The notes under the pieces: model-generated
Seen by the model: only the letters and a program-made list of their open reading frames with translations
Told to the model about the DNA's origin: nothing
Databases searched by the model: none
Program-made: the position numbers and the translations under genes
Assembly (NCBI RefSeq): GCF_910592395.1
Contig: NC_088308.1
Span: 27,171,501 to 27,235,500 of the forward strand
DNA length: 64,000 bases
Source: Lineus longissimus
Taxonomy: Eukaryota; Nemertea; Pilidiophora; Heteronemertea; Lineidae
Reading direction: 5' to 3'
In this document: positions 12,961-23,709 of the stretch, piece by piece
How the letters are laid out: each line of letters opens with the position of its first letter
Position numbering within the stretch: the stretch's first letter is position 1

Positions 12961-14650
12961 ATGAGTGGATTGAAAATCGTATGTTTTTCAGCCGTTTTTG
13001 TTCTTTTCCCTCCGTATTCAACCAGCGATGCGAACCTCGTCGAAACGACAAAAGGTAAGGAAAACATCTTTCAATTTTACCTGTAGTTTTTCATCCTTCC
13101 ACTAACTACTACAGCAAGCAACCGGATAAAAAGCCTTATTCTGTCAGCCTTGGAGAGACAACGAGGTTGTGGTCATCAGGGCTGGGTAACCACCAGGACA
13201 CAACAGGTTGACACGACGCCCGTCTCCCGAAATGTGCCTAGCGGAACAACCGCAGTCGGTGAAGGGACCTTGCGATCTCGAAGAATTGTGTGTTAGGATA
13301 CAACAAGGGTAAATGATTAGATTTTGGTAGGGTTAGGATTACACCTAGCTGGGGCTTTAAACAGATAGGACGAATCCTCCAATTGAAAAGAGCGTGGGCA
13401 CCAACCGTGTGATAGTCTCTACGTTTATTTCCATTTTCAGCGCCGCCAAAAGCGCCTTTATTCTGTTACACTTGCCATGCGGTTTCCCTGCCACTGCCTG
13501 TGAGTGAAGATTCCGCAGTGGTAGGGTTTGAGGGGAGGCAACACGTCTATGACGATGTGCTATCTGAAGCTGCATTCTACAAACAAGTATCAACAAGTGG
13601 TTACCTGAATTCAGAGTTCGGAACCAATACCCTCCCTTATATTGGCTACTGCATAAATAAGTTCGAATATGATGAAGACGGTTGGGATCGGCAGAAATGG
13701 TTCGCCTGGAAATGCGACAACGAGCACGACCAGTGTTACGTAAGTACAATACCAACTCTCCTCCATCACCGGTCTCAACTCATCTTTTAGACTTGATAGG
13801 TCAGTGAGTACTATTAAAAGTTCTATTTCAGGGGCATCCACATCTTTCGCTGCGCGATTGGTCGCTGGCGACGCATCCTGAGATTGGGGTTTTTCGTCAA
13901 TGAAATATCGAGAGGCGGAGGACATTGAAAACCAATGGTTACACTATAGGGTGCTAGCAAGGCAGACATCTTGTGCAAACCCCAGCCACACAAAGGCAGC
14001 CGAAAGCGGCGAATCCAACCCTCCGATTGCAGCCTGAAACGGTTGTGCCCTATGGTTAGTCCTATAAATTGCCACCACGAGTCGATCGATTTCAGGCGGC
14101 ACTTGGAAACACCTTATTATTTTTGCAACCAACCAAAACTACATGAAAAATCTTTCGGTTATGAGTTTTTAATGACGTCTGGGGGCTCCCGCAATTCAGT
14201 ATCATATACCTAGCACGGCTCTGAGCAGGACGGTCGTCAAGGTGTTCTCACTATTAATGCCCTCTTTTCGTTTTACCTTTTCAGACAGTGGTTTACGCTG
14301 CAACTGTGCATGTCGAGAATGAAACCTCAGCGACCACGACCATTCACAATCATACAGGTTACATTCGAGGATGTACGGACTCGACCAAGAATGCATCATT
14401 CTGTAATTCAACATTTACGGGAAATGATACGGGTCGCGGACAAGGACAACCATGGGACGTCGTTTTTGATGGAGAGGTTCGTTGCTGTCAAGGAAGCAAC
14501 TGTAATACGTTTGTTACTTCTCAGTCCGGGGCTGCCGGCTTGAGAGATGTGCCTGTCCAAGCATTTATTTGTTACTTTGTTGCTAGCTTGCTGGTACATC
14601 TACTTCCATCACGGCGAAGTGTCATCCGGGTCGCGTCGTCGTGGGCTTAG
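12961..14650 (+). CDS. Secreted, probably GPI-anchored Ly6/LU-like protein, copy B
   Basis: Exons 12961-13054, 13441-13739 and 14285-14650 give 252 aa with the same intron positions and phases as copy A. Exon 1 encodes a signal peptide and is exactly the same length (94 bases) as in copy A. The ten-cysteine pattern is conserved, from FCYTC to RCCQGSNCN, followed by a hydrophobic tail (AFICYFVASLLVHLL) typical of a GPI signal. The second half of exon 2 (from GYLNSEFGTNTLPY) and most of exon 3 are almost identical to copy A. The stretch after the first cysteine pair and the start of exon 3 differ strongly, and the last 25 or so residues also differ. The role is unknown; a cell-surface binding protein is the safest reading. 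Confidence 0.8.
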
Positions 14651-14868
14651 ACCCCCGAGTGATCATGTCAACAATTCCTCCAGTATGAGTATCGCAACTT
14701 CGGATTATTTCGGTAAGATTGTCCTCCGTGTTATTTTGGGATAGTTTCTGAGAAGTCTAAGATTGTATCATTTTATCAGGGTTTGACCAAAGTGTTGGTG
14801 ATATACATAAATTTCCGGGCACTTTCTCCAGGAGGGAGGCGAGCAGTTGCTACTGCCACAACGGTATA

Positions 14869-14907
14869 TCCATCGATGTAGACTCCATCGATGTATCCAT
14901 CGATGTA
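14869..14907 (+). repeat. Three copies of a tccatcgatgta unit
   Basis: The unit tccatcgatgta occurs three times in about 39 bases, 220 bases past the copy B stop codon. Each copy carries an atcgat palindrome. Confidence 0.6.
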
Positions 14908-15684
14908 ACCTATCCGAACGGACTGTGTAGTGTTTCAGATGATGAGGATGTTGTGGTTTGGATATGCGTGTTAAGGACGAAGTTGGTCATTGCTGTCGCC
15001 TGCGGGAGAAAGGCGAACAATCTGTCATCTCCAGCAGGTTGCATGACGTGAGAAACTCACTGTATGATTGAAAACAAATGGAACGCCAACTGAGATAATG
15101 GTGCAGAGCAATGTGGAATGATCTGCACCCGATTTGCTCATTCATTCCAATGTGCATCTCCTGTCAAACTTCACTTTGCCAGACAACTCTCCCGTGGACA
15201 CAGACCCCACTGTCCTTGCTCAGCCTGCCACACTCCCAAGGAAGAGGGGGCATATGTGCGCAGAGGACAGCAGGTATTATATCTACAGATGAAGAAGAAG
15301 CGTTTTTTATAATCAATTTGGTGATTTATTACCCAGCAGTATGAAAATGTGTTACAGACTAAACAGTACATTGGAAGAATGGTACTGAAGAAGACTGGTT
15401 GGGACATCCTTCAAGGAAACTAGCTACTACCGCTAGGTGTCAGCACTATAGTTTAAATGTGTATGAACAGTCAAAATTTCCAATGCATTTTCCAATGATT
15501 CACACAAATAGCATTTTACATTGAAACTCTTCGATTTTTCTTTCTAGCACAAATTTCGTTAGCATACGTACAAGGCCTTACAATGTCAATCATAGAATGC
15601 TTTTATCAAAACACAGTAAAAAGTTTCCCTGAAGCACACCACAAGCTTGAAACAGAAGCTGGACAATAACTGTCCCAGAAGAGG

Positions 15685-16109
15685 TTAAAGGGAGACTATA
15701 GACAGGAGCCATGTGGGCCAGAATAGGATTTGCACATAAGCTAATAGATGGCTCTACTATCTCACAGGAAATCACCAATCAGACATTCCTCCAGTGACAT
15801 TGACTTGGCGTCTGAACACCAGGTCGCATTCTACAGGACTGTCCCTTGAAGAAAAATAAGACAGTTTTTGTCCATCCAGCCTTGACATGTGTGAAAGGCA
15901 CAAGACCAAGACCCCAATTACCTTGAACAAAGAAATGGTAACAAAATCCATTGTTTCAAAAATCCTAAAAAGTCCAAAATTAGCTAAGTTCGTCCTCCAG
16001 GTCAATATCAAGGTCTTTCTAAGACCAGCTGTGGAGAACCGCCTGAGACCTGTTGTGGTGCATATGGCAACAGAAGACCCTCCTGCCCAGACATGAAGTC
16101 TCCCTTTAA
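15685..16109. mobile_element. TTAA-flanked MITE (piggyBac-like), copy 1
   Basis: The element starts TTAA-AGGGAGACT and ends AGTCTCCCT-TTAA, giving perfect short terminal inverted repeats and a TTAA duplication on both sides; TTAA target use is characteristic of piggyBac-type transposition. Length is 425 bases with the flanks. There is no transposase frame, so it would be non-autonomous. Related copies with the same ends occur at 23826-24188 and 39351-39560. Confidence 0.7.
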
Positions 16110-19100
16110 AGTAAAGTATGAAATGAAAAAACTGACAAGTGCAATCACTTCAATGTGCAATGAGCAACTCATTATATTTCAATAACAGTGCAATGACAGC
16201 AGGGCTGGAATTTGGCTGGTCTTAACTTCAGTCGTGCACAGCACTACACCACTGCAGAGTAAAATCACCATTCAGCAAACCTGGAAATAGAATTCATGTC
16301 ATGTGCAAAGCTCTTGATTGTGGTGCCGCATATGATACCAAATGTTATTTTCAGGCCTGCAAGTTGTATAATAGTTTAATATAGACATGATGTACACTGG
16401 ACCACAGGAACATTTGTAGTTCTTTCACCAAAAGATACCATTTACGGACAATTGACTGCTAAACAATGTATTCTCATTTTCCTAATAAAATTAGTGAGAT
16501 ATGGGATATACAGTAACATCTCTGTACCCTTTGAACGACGAATGTTGTTCTGAATAGAGAGGTGTCCTGATTACAGAAGAGTAATGGAGTGGAAACACCC
16601 TATTGGGATCACTGGATCTGGATCTACTGGAGAATTTACACAGATTTTCATTCAAGAGATTTCAACATTGATCTTTTGGCACACAAAGGAAGCAACAGTG
16701 ATAACATGGCACACATGGCACACATGGCAGCTTTATGAGGTACTTCTAGTAAAATCTGGCAGCACAATAGGAGGTCCTTGGATTCAAGGGCAGTTCTTCA
16801 CATTGTTTTCCTAGGGGCAACCTCTGCACTAGGGAGCAGGACTCGCCATTGGTGTTGAGATGAACACACCTCGCTAACTTTCAGGAGTCCAGGATTTTAC
16901 TAGAAACACAATATAACTTGCCATTTTCAGCCGTAGTGCGCGAAGCACACAATGAAAGCATATATAATCCACTTGCTGAGGGATACAATGTACATGTATG
17001 TTACAGGATTTAAAATTATTTAATATTTCTATATACTGACAACCTGGCCTTTATCTAACAGGAAAGGGACAATTTTATAAGGTTTCGCTATTTCCTGATG
17101 CCAAATATATGCACATGTACAGACTAGCCAATTCCTCTAGGATTCAAACACATAACTATGCACCTTATTGATGGAAAGTGGTATCACATAACTTTGTAAA
17201 ATCATTGTAAACCATACAAAAAGAAGGTAAGAAACTTGAAATGTGATGTCGTTTCACTTGTATCTCAGAAAAATGTCAAGGGTTCAAAGATGCAGGAGAA
17301 CATATTGCCATAGTTATGAGAAAGTGTGTAGATGTAGGTACATGAAGTACAACACAAGATATGAATACAAGAACAGAATTTACAACAAACATTGCAAATT
17401 TATACAAATTGCCATCTCCAAGATTATACATTGAAAAGGATTCGCTGGCAACCGATGGTCATGTTATTGATCACATTCAGTTTCAATCCAAGCTGACAAT
17501 CACAGACATATGAGGTTAACAGCAGGAAGTGACCTACTTCAGGACACTTATCAGCCTGATATTATGTCAAGGACATAATTACCTGAATGGCAATGTCTGA
17601 GAACTACTCAGTTGAGCCAACAGATAGCAGCACCACACAGGTCTATACCGGTACAAGTTTTTCCGCAATTGCAATCGTGTTAGATACGCACCTGATGATA
17701 AGTTAAGTGTTGATTTGAAACCTGTCATGAAGTAATAAAGCTGATATGTGCATTATCAAGTGTGTAGCCGTTGGTTTAAGTGTACCAATGACAATCTCTG
17801 TATTTACAGTCTCTTGAATTTGATCCACCATCAGGAATGGCCATAACCTTTTCAGAAAACCCAATCAATTCTTACTAAAACTTATGACTGTCAGCCTGGA
17901 TTGAACTGAGCTCATTCAAGTTATCTTTCAGGAAAATTGCATACAAATACAGGATTGGGTTGTAATGCCCAATGACCCTTGCCAGATTACAAAAGTTCTA
18001 CCAACCAATGCATCAAAAAATTGTACACACTTCATCTACATGTGCAAGCCATTACAAACACAAACACAGTGTGACGTCTACACATCTCTGTTGCCTGAGA
18101 TTGAGACCCTAGTTCTTATCATGATAACCACAGTATAAGACTATAAGACTGATGAAAAGCAATAAACAGGTTTTGTTTTTTTGCAAAGTAGACAGTGCAC
18201 AATATACGTTCACGCAATGTTTAATACATGTAAAGGTCTCTGTAAAATGTTACACAATATCAATTAACATGGACAATGAAAGAGGACCACCAGTGCGGAA
18301 ATGAGCAAATCTACTAATTCTGTCAACCTGAATTACATACATGTTTAGATCTTGACATGGAATCAATAGATGGTGACAAAAGCACAGAATTTTCCTCAAA
18401 ATTATAATAGCACACTTCGATACATGCACATTTCATTGTCATACCAAAACAACCCACAATTTTGATATTAAAATCTTGTTCCACAAATAGCTAAGATTCC
18501 CAAGTGTTCGAAAAACTTGCTTGAAAAATCTATAGTACAATCATGTGATCTGATCACTGGTATTGAAGTATCCCACAACTGAGCAGGAGGTCTCATTGGC
18601 ATTTCATCAATTGAGATTAGGCAAGCCATGAACATTCGATTCTTAACTAAAAATATATAAATAAACAATATTCCTGGGTATGTGAACACATACTTGAAAC
18701 TCTAAACATATGCAGTTCAAGTACATGAGAAAATAATATTTGATTCCCATATGAGGTTTTTGGATTAAACAACTGAAGCATTTGACAGCTCTCATCATAT
18801 GAATATGGTAGACAATATTCATTCAGTCATTTTGGATTCTGTCAGGGCTTTGGAAAAGGACCCAAATGATAATGTGAATGATTATGAAATTATTCCAGGT
18901 CAAATGTAAGGTCTTGCATTGAAAAGGAACTTGTGGTAATGCCAAGTCTGAGTTTTTCTCTCAATTGTGGGGACTGCGGGCAGAATATATGTTGAGCAAG
19001 AAACCCAAATTGTAAGAACACGAGCAACACTGACAACCCGTCATACAAAAAGCCTGGCAAATGAGTCAATCATACAAACTTTGAAGCTCATGACTTGCGA

Positions 19101-19223
19101 AAGACTTTCTTACAGAACATAGTCCACTCCTTCCTGATCCTCGAAAACCCACAAAAATTTACAAGCCTGGTCTTAAGCATATCCTATATTACGCCTAATC
19201 TTTTTTTATAATGTTTATCAGGA

Positions 19224-20643
19224 TCAGGCAAAGTCTTTCTTGATTTCAAACGCCCACTCCCATTCCAGAATAACATTCTTGTCATCGTCCAAGAACTGGC
19301 TTTTCACGTTGTAATGGCCCCTTGCCACCAAACCAGATGGGGTCTCTTCTTCTGGAGTGAGATATTCATACGACTCAACCTTAGGACCATAGCTCCCTAC
19401 CATACAAGCAGCTGAATCAACTGGAAGGGAGAAAAAGTTGAAGAATAATGATAAGTAATACGGAGAGGAACACAGCCAAGACTAACAGTAAGAGACCACA
19501 TGTACCAGTACTTCTCTTACCTTTAATTCCTTTTCTGTATGTTTTCTGTGAGTACCTTAAACCGGCTACTATTTCTCGTTGAACCCTAAACGTGATTTGC
19601 ACTTTATAAGGTGCCTTCTCCTTGAATATGAAAGGTTTTTTCTTCAACTGGCTCAACTCTGAAATTTATAAAAAAGTGGGAAATAGCACGACAAATCCAT
19701 TTTCCTATAAAATAATTTTACTCCAACTGACTAGGTATGCAGCTGTATACAGCAAAACAGAAGGGCAGACGGCTTATTATGCCGATGCCTTATCACCCCC
19801 CTTCATTTACCCAATAAAAATTAACTGCGAATACACCAATTGCAATTAGTTATACATGAACGTTATTGCATACATATGAAATAAATTTTTTGCTTAAATG
19901 GGGACTGTGTATCTGATGCCCTGAAGAAAATGGAACATCATGTATGTTATCTTGGTTCCAGCCACCGATCCACACTAGCACTGCATCGGTAGACTGTGAA
20001 CTTTTTGCAAGTGTCTTTTATTTCAAATTCACTCTGAAACCTAAAATGTTGACAGCTCAATCCGACGGAAATTAACTGCTCCCACTAGTCACAGTGCTCT
20101 TTGCTTTCTTTACAATCAGCTTCAAAATCTAGGTTGTTTTTGTGCACTGCACAAATGATGCATGTCCCTACTCTATGTTCCTCCGGATGGAAATAACCAA
20201 ATAATACAGAACCTTACCCCCAGTTAGGTCCAACTCCATCGCTGGTCCACCCGACATATTGATATTAAGTTTCTGGACAATCACATTTGGGCCACCATCA
20301 TCTGAAAACATGAAAATTGAAATTATTTACAGGGTGAAACATCATGCGTATACACTTTTAAATGTTTAAAGAGAAAACATCAATTTTGTCAGAGAGATGT
20401 TGTGGCAGACATACATGTAAGAACAGCAGCAAAACCAAATATCAGAAGAAATTAAAAATTACCTTTCAACTTTTCCACTTGACCAAGAAGTGTCTTTTTG
20501 TAGCGAACAAGACTTTCATCATCAGCATCCTGTTGTTGAATCTCTTCTAATGTCTTTTTAGCTGGTGGTTTGTAGCCTGGTGTTTCAAGTTCATCATCAT
20601 TTGAATCCTCTACTGGGATCTCTACATCTGGTTGTTCAGCCAT
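19224..20643 (-). CDS. ARHGDI: Rho GDP-dissociation inhibitor (Rho GDI)
   Basis: Exons on the minus strand are 20643-20463, 20301-20218, 19658-19521 and 19420-19224, all joined in phase 1, giving 199 aa against about 200-204 in the family. The start is the ATG at 20643 (MAEQPDVE). The N-terminal arm has the conserved YKPPAKKTLEEIQ and DADDESLVRYK segments that contact switch regions of Rho GTPases. The rest forms the immunoglobulin-like fold holding the geranylgeranyl tail, with recognisable motifs ELDLTG, FRVQREIVAGLRY, TYRKGIK, MVGSYGP and ILEWEW near the C-terminus. The protein keeps Rho, Rac and Cdc42 in the cytosol in the GDP-bound state. Nothing is broken or missing. It has no evident functional link to its neighbours. 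Confidence 0.96.
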
Positions 20644-22519
20644 AGTCAACTGAAAGTTCAGTGCAAATCATGATTAAATGCAACCAATCAATTATCGACC
20701 TTCTTGTAGAAGTTTCATTGGGCGGTGACCAGTCATGCGTTAGGAACAAAGGGTCACAGTGGCTTATGACATTGTCCGAAGTTTGCTTCAGCCTTCTGAG
20801 CTGTTCCAAGTGTGCCCATTTGTTTTGTTTTGGCTCTCATCATCATCATCAACCAATGGTTGGGTGCATTGATGAACATAATTAACCATAACTAAGTTTG
20901 CACATGTGCAGGGGATAAAATCTTAGACGGTGCGAATGGCTCAAGTTCATGAATCTTTGTCCAAACGGCCCATGCTACTATAAAGTGACTGGTGACATAC
21001 CGACAACCCGCAAGAGACCACATTCAAAAGTCGGCCTGAGAGAAACAACCGACACTTTTGTATACATCTTACTTGAGGTCAGTGCATTATGTACGTGTAT
21101 TGCGCATAAGCGTACCATCTTACACGCCAACCTTCTTTTGAATGTAGACTATAGCTATAGATTTGCTAAAATACCTACACTGATACAACTGATATTGATA
21201 ACATAGCCATATTGATAAAAACAGTTATAATTTGCAGACATCCAAAAGACTGTCCGAAAATAGATGTACTGGCCCAGGAAGAAGACCGACAACAAGCATA
21301 CATAATGTACAGCCGATGTACACAGGTCGCCGTGTTCGATATATCGGATGGCCGACAATCGGTCAGAGACAAAAAACCGGTCGGACATCCTTCTAAAGTC
21401 AGAGAAAAAGAAACTCTGTGATGGATAATATTTCATGTTTATTGGAACACAATACATATAAGATATCACGGAATGCAAAGTTAGCATATTCAAGGCACTC
21501 TTACCGGGTAATTTGTACTAATTAGAAGAAGTAATAATCACACTAAATCGAAGCAGCGACGAGGCGTGGTATTACTTCCGGGTTTGGCGTGCAACAATTT
21601 ATCCCTACGAGCTAGTTCATAGTTCTTCAAATTTTTCGTATAAATCCATTCTACAAATTATCATTTCGTTATTTCCAAATGGAAATGGCTTTGTCAGTGT
21701 ATAAACAAACACAGTAATTGAATATCGTTTTGATAGGATGACGTAACTTTAAGCTTTTCGTTCACAATTTACAATGCGGATGAATCGTTAGAAAATAGCA
21801 AGGTTTCGAACGCTTTTTTAAACATCTACGCTTACGCTTATGCCTTTAACATGGTCATTGAAGTTATCTGCGGGAAGTGGGGCTGGATAGATCTGCCAAG
21901 ATTTCAAAATCACGCCATATAAACTTAAACCAGATTGCGGCAGCTGATAGGACTGCATATATATTGTATCCTAGCAGCCCAGGAAAAAATGAATTTAACA
22001 TTTAGTCATATTGGTTACCTAGATCCCAAACCTAATTTGTCCCTTCAAATCACAGACGGCACAGTGAGCATCGGCAGAATGGATTCCAAGAGAATCGACT
22101 CGAACTTTAAAACAAATCCGCCATGTTGCTGACATCATATTGGTGCCCAAAACTATTTCTTTTGACCCTGTTGACCTCGATTCTAAAAACTTTTTCAGAA
22201 AGGTCGTTCAAACGTGAAATCAATTGCAAGCATTATCTTTTATATCACTAAGGTATCTAAATACGATATATTGAGAAAACATTGTACAGCTGTCGAAATA
22301 TAAGATTACTTGGATCTATTTCGGCCAATCACTCTGCCACCTGCGCGACCTAGTCGCAATTGCGTCGCGTTTTCAATATGGCGACAACCTGAATGGTATT
22401 AGAGGGATGTCAGTCATGCATCACCTAGCTTGTTGATAAAACACAAATAAAATCCGCTCTTCACCATGAAAGCCTTGAAGGTACAGCGCTTTGAGTGTTA
22501 GACTGTGGTTCGGCTGGTC

Positions 22520-22536
22520 ACGGGTTCGATTCCCGT
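22520..22536 (+). repeat. Isolated tRNA-like T-arm
   Basis: The sequence acgggttcgattcccgt forms a perfect 5-bp stem around a TTCGATT loop and contains a consensus Pol III B box. No matching 7-bp acceptor strand or A box is found at the right distance upstream, so this is a SINE or pseudo-tRNA fragment rather than a tRNA gene. Confidence 0.45.
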
Positions 22537-22982
22537 TGAATCTGGAACTTTTTTTCCGCTTTTTCTTGATTATCTTGTTATCTATTCATTCATGTTCATG
22601 TTATTATTTTCGTTAACATCATTATCACTATTATATTTTGAAGAAAACCACCGAAACAAACCTTTTCAAACTTTCCGGGCGTTCGAGTACTTCCGAGGAT
22701 GATTCGTATCAGCAGCAAGATTTCTCGAGGCTACATTGGTTTGGAAAAGTTTTTCTGTCAGACCGTGTCTTCTCAACTCAGAATTAGTTAAAGGGCACCC
22801 TGAGATTCAGGCTTTTTATACTCTTTCGTCATATCGAGAGGCTGAGTAGATTGAAAACCTTCAAAATTGACTATGGCAATGATGTCAAAAAGGATACATA
22901 TGCCATTTATCATGTTCTACACCTAGAGGACGTATAAAGGTAGTCAAAGAGACGACCTGTCAAGAGTCTCGGGCTGACTGTG

Positions 22983-23055
22983 ATGTGGGATTCGAACCAG
23001 AGACCTCGTGACCACTGGTCGAGAATTCGCCAGCTTCTTGACCCTGATCAGTGAG
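22983..23055 (-). repeat. tRNA-derived SINE-like fragment
   Basis: Read on the minus strand, the segment has an A-box-like part (aagctggcgaattc), a central gaccagtggtcacgag and then ctggttcgaatccc, a consensus B box, at about tRNA spacing. The cloverleaf stems do not close well, so a tRNA-derived SINE head is likelier than a working tRNA. Confidence 0.4.
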
Positions 23056-23474
23056 GCAAATACTGCATGCATATAGTCTACAATAAGAAAGGACTCTTTT
23101 TCACGGACTACACCGAACTGCTACAACGACGGAGGTATGCCGAGACATGTTATTGAAATTGTAAGATCTAGCTGAAGCTAAACAAAGGGACCCTGCTGTC
23201 CGTCGCGGAATGCGTACACAAATCCCTCAGTTCTCCTTGAGTTCGAGATCAGCGCTGGCTATTAATATCAGTGGTCTTAACGGATTAGCAGAACACAAGC
23301 ATTAGGCACCATAGGCCCTAGACTGCACTATATTGCTCAGTAGCGACGGATTCAGTGGGAATAGTTGGCTAACCGACGAGGCCTATTAGCCAGTTAGCCT
23401 GCACATGATTCCAAATTATAAGTCTTTGGCCGAGACATAGCAAATTCTGTTCGATATGAGTTTTGGTAAATTCA

Positions 23475-23511
23475 ATGATGCTGTTCATCTTAACAGTAAT
23501 GTTCGGAACTG
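23475..23511 (+). promoter_or_regulatory. Candidate 5-prime UTR exon with upstream reading frame
   Basis: A segment ending in a strong donor (gaactg before gtgagt at 23512) lies about 180 bases before the acceptor at 23694 that begins the sulfotransferase start exon. If spliced, the ATG at 23475 would open a short frame through the join that runs across the real start codon at 23710 and stops just after it, giving an overlapping upstream frame. The exon's 5-prime limit is not known. Confidence 0.3.
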
Positions 23512-23709
23512 GTGAGTATACGTATAGTCATGTTCTGCCTACCGGTGACTATCTATCAATAGCATGCAAGCAGTTGTCTCTTCTAAATTTATATTGGCAT
23601 GGATTCTGTCCTCAATCTGACTGGGCGTGCTCAAACCGTGTCTGGGGGACACACTGTATAATAACATGTATATATCGTCTTCTTTTTCTTTAGGGTACCT
23701 ATTGGAAAG

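Larger units (their letters stand above)
14651..19223. other. Gene-poor stretch between Ly6-like copy B and Rho GDI
   Basis: No exon could be supported on either strand. Part of the right side is probably the 3-prime UTR of the minus-strand Rho GDI gene, but I could not fix its polyA site. The stretch contains a three-copy run of tccatcgatgta at about 14869-14907, a TTAA-flanked inverted-repeat element at 15685-16109 and a short cacatgg repeat near 16708. Otherwise it is AT-rich with no structure I can name. Confidence 0.5.
20644..23474. other. Intergenic stretch upstream of Rho GDI and the sulfotransferase
   Basis: No coding exon was supported. The two flanking genes are divergent, so both promoters should lie here. 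The stretch contains two tRNA-like fragments with B-box sequences (near 22520 on plus and 22983-23055 on minus), probably SINE remnants. Confidence 0.5.

Noticed and set aside
22450-22550. Possible tRNA gene
   Set aside because: Only the T-arm is intact. No acceptor complement to tgaatct and no A box occur at the needed distance.
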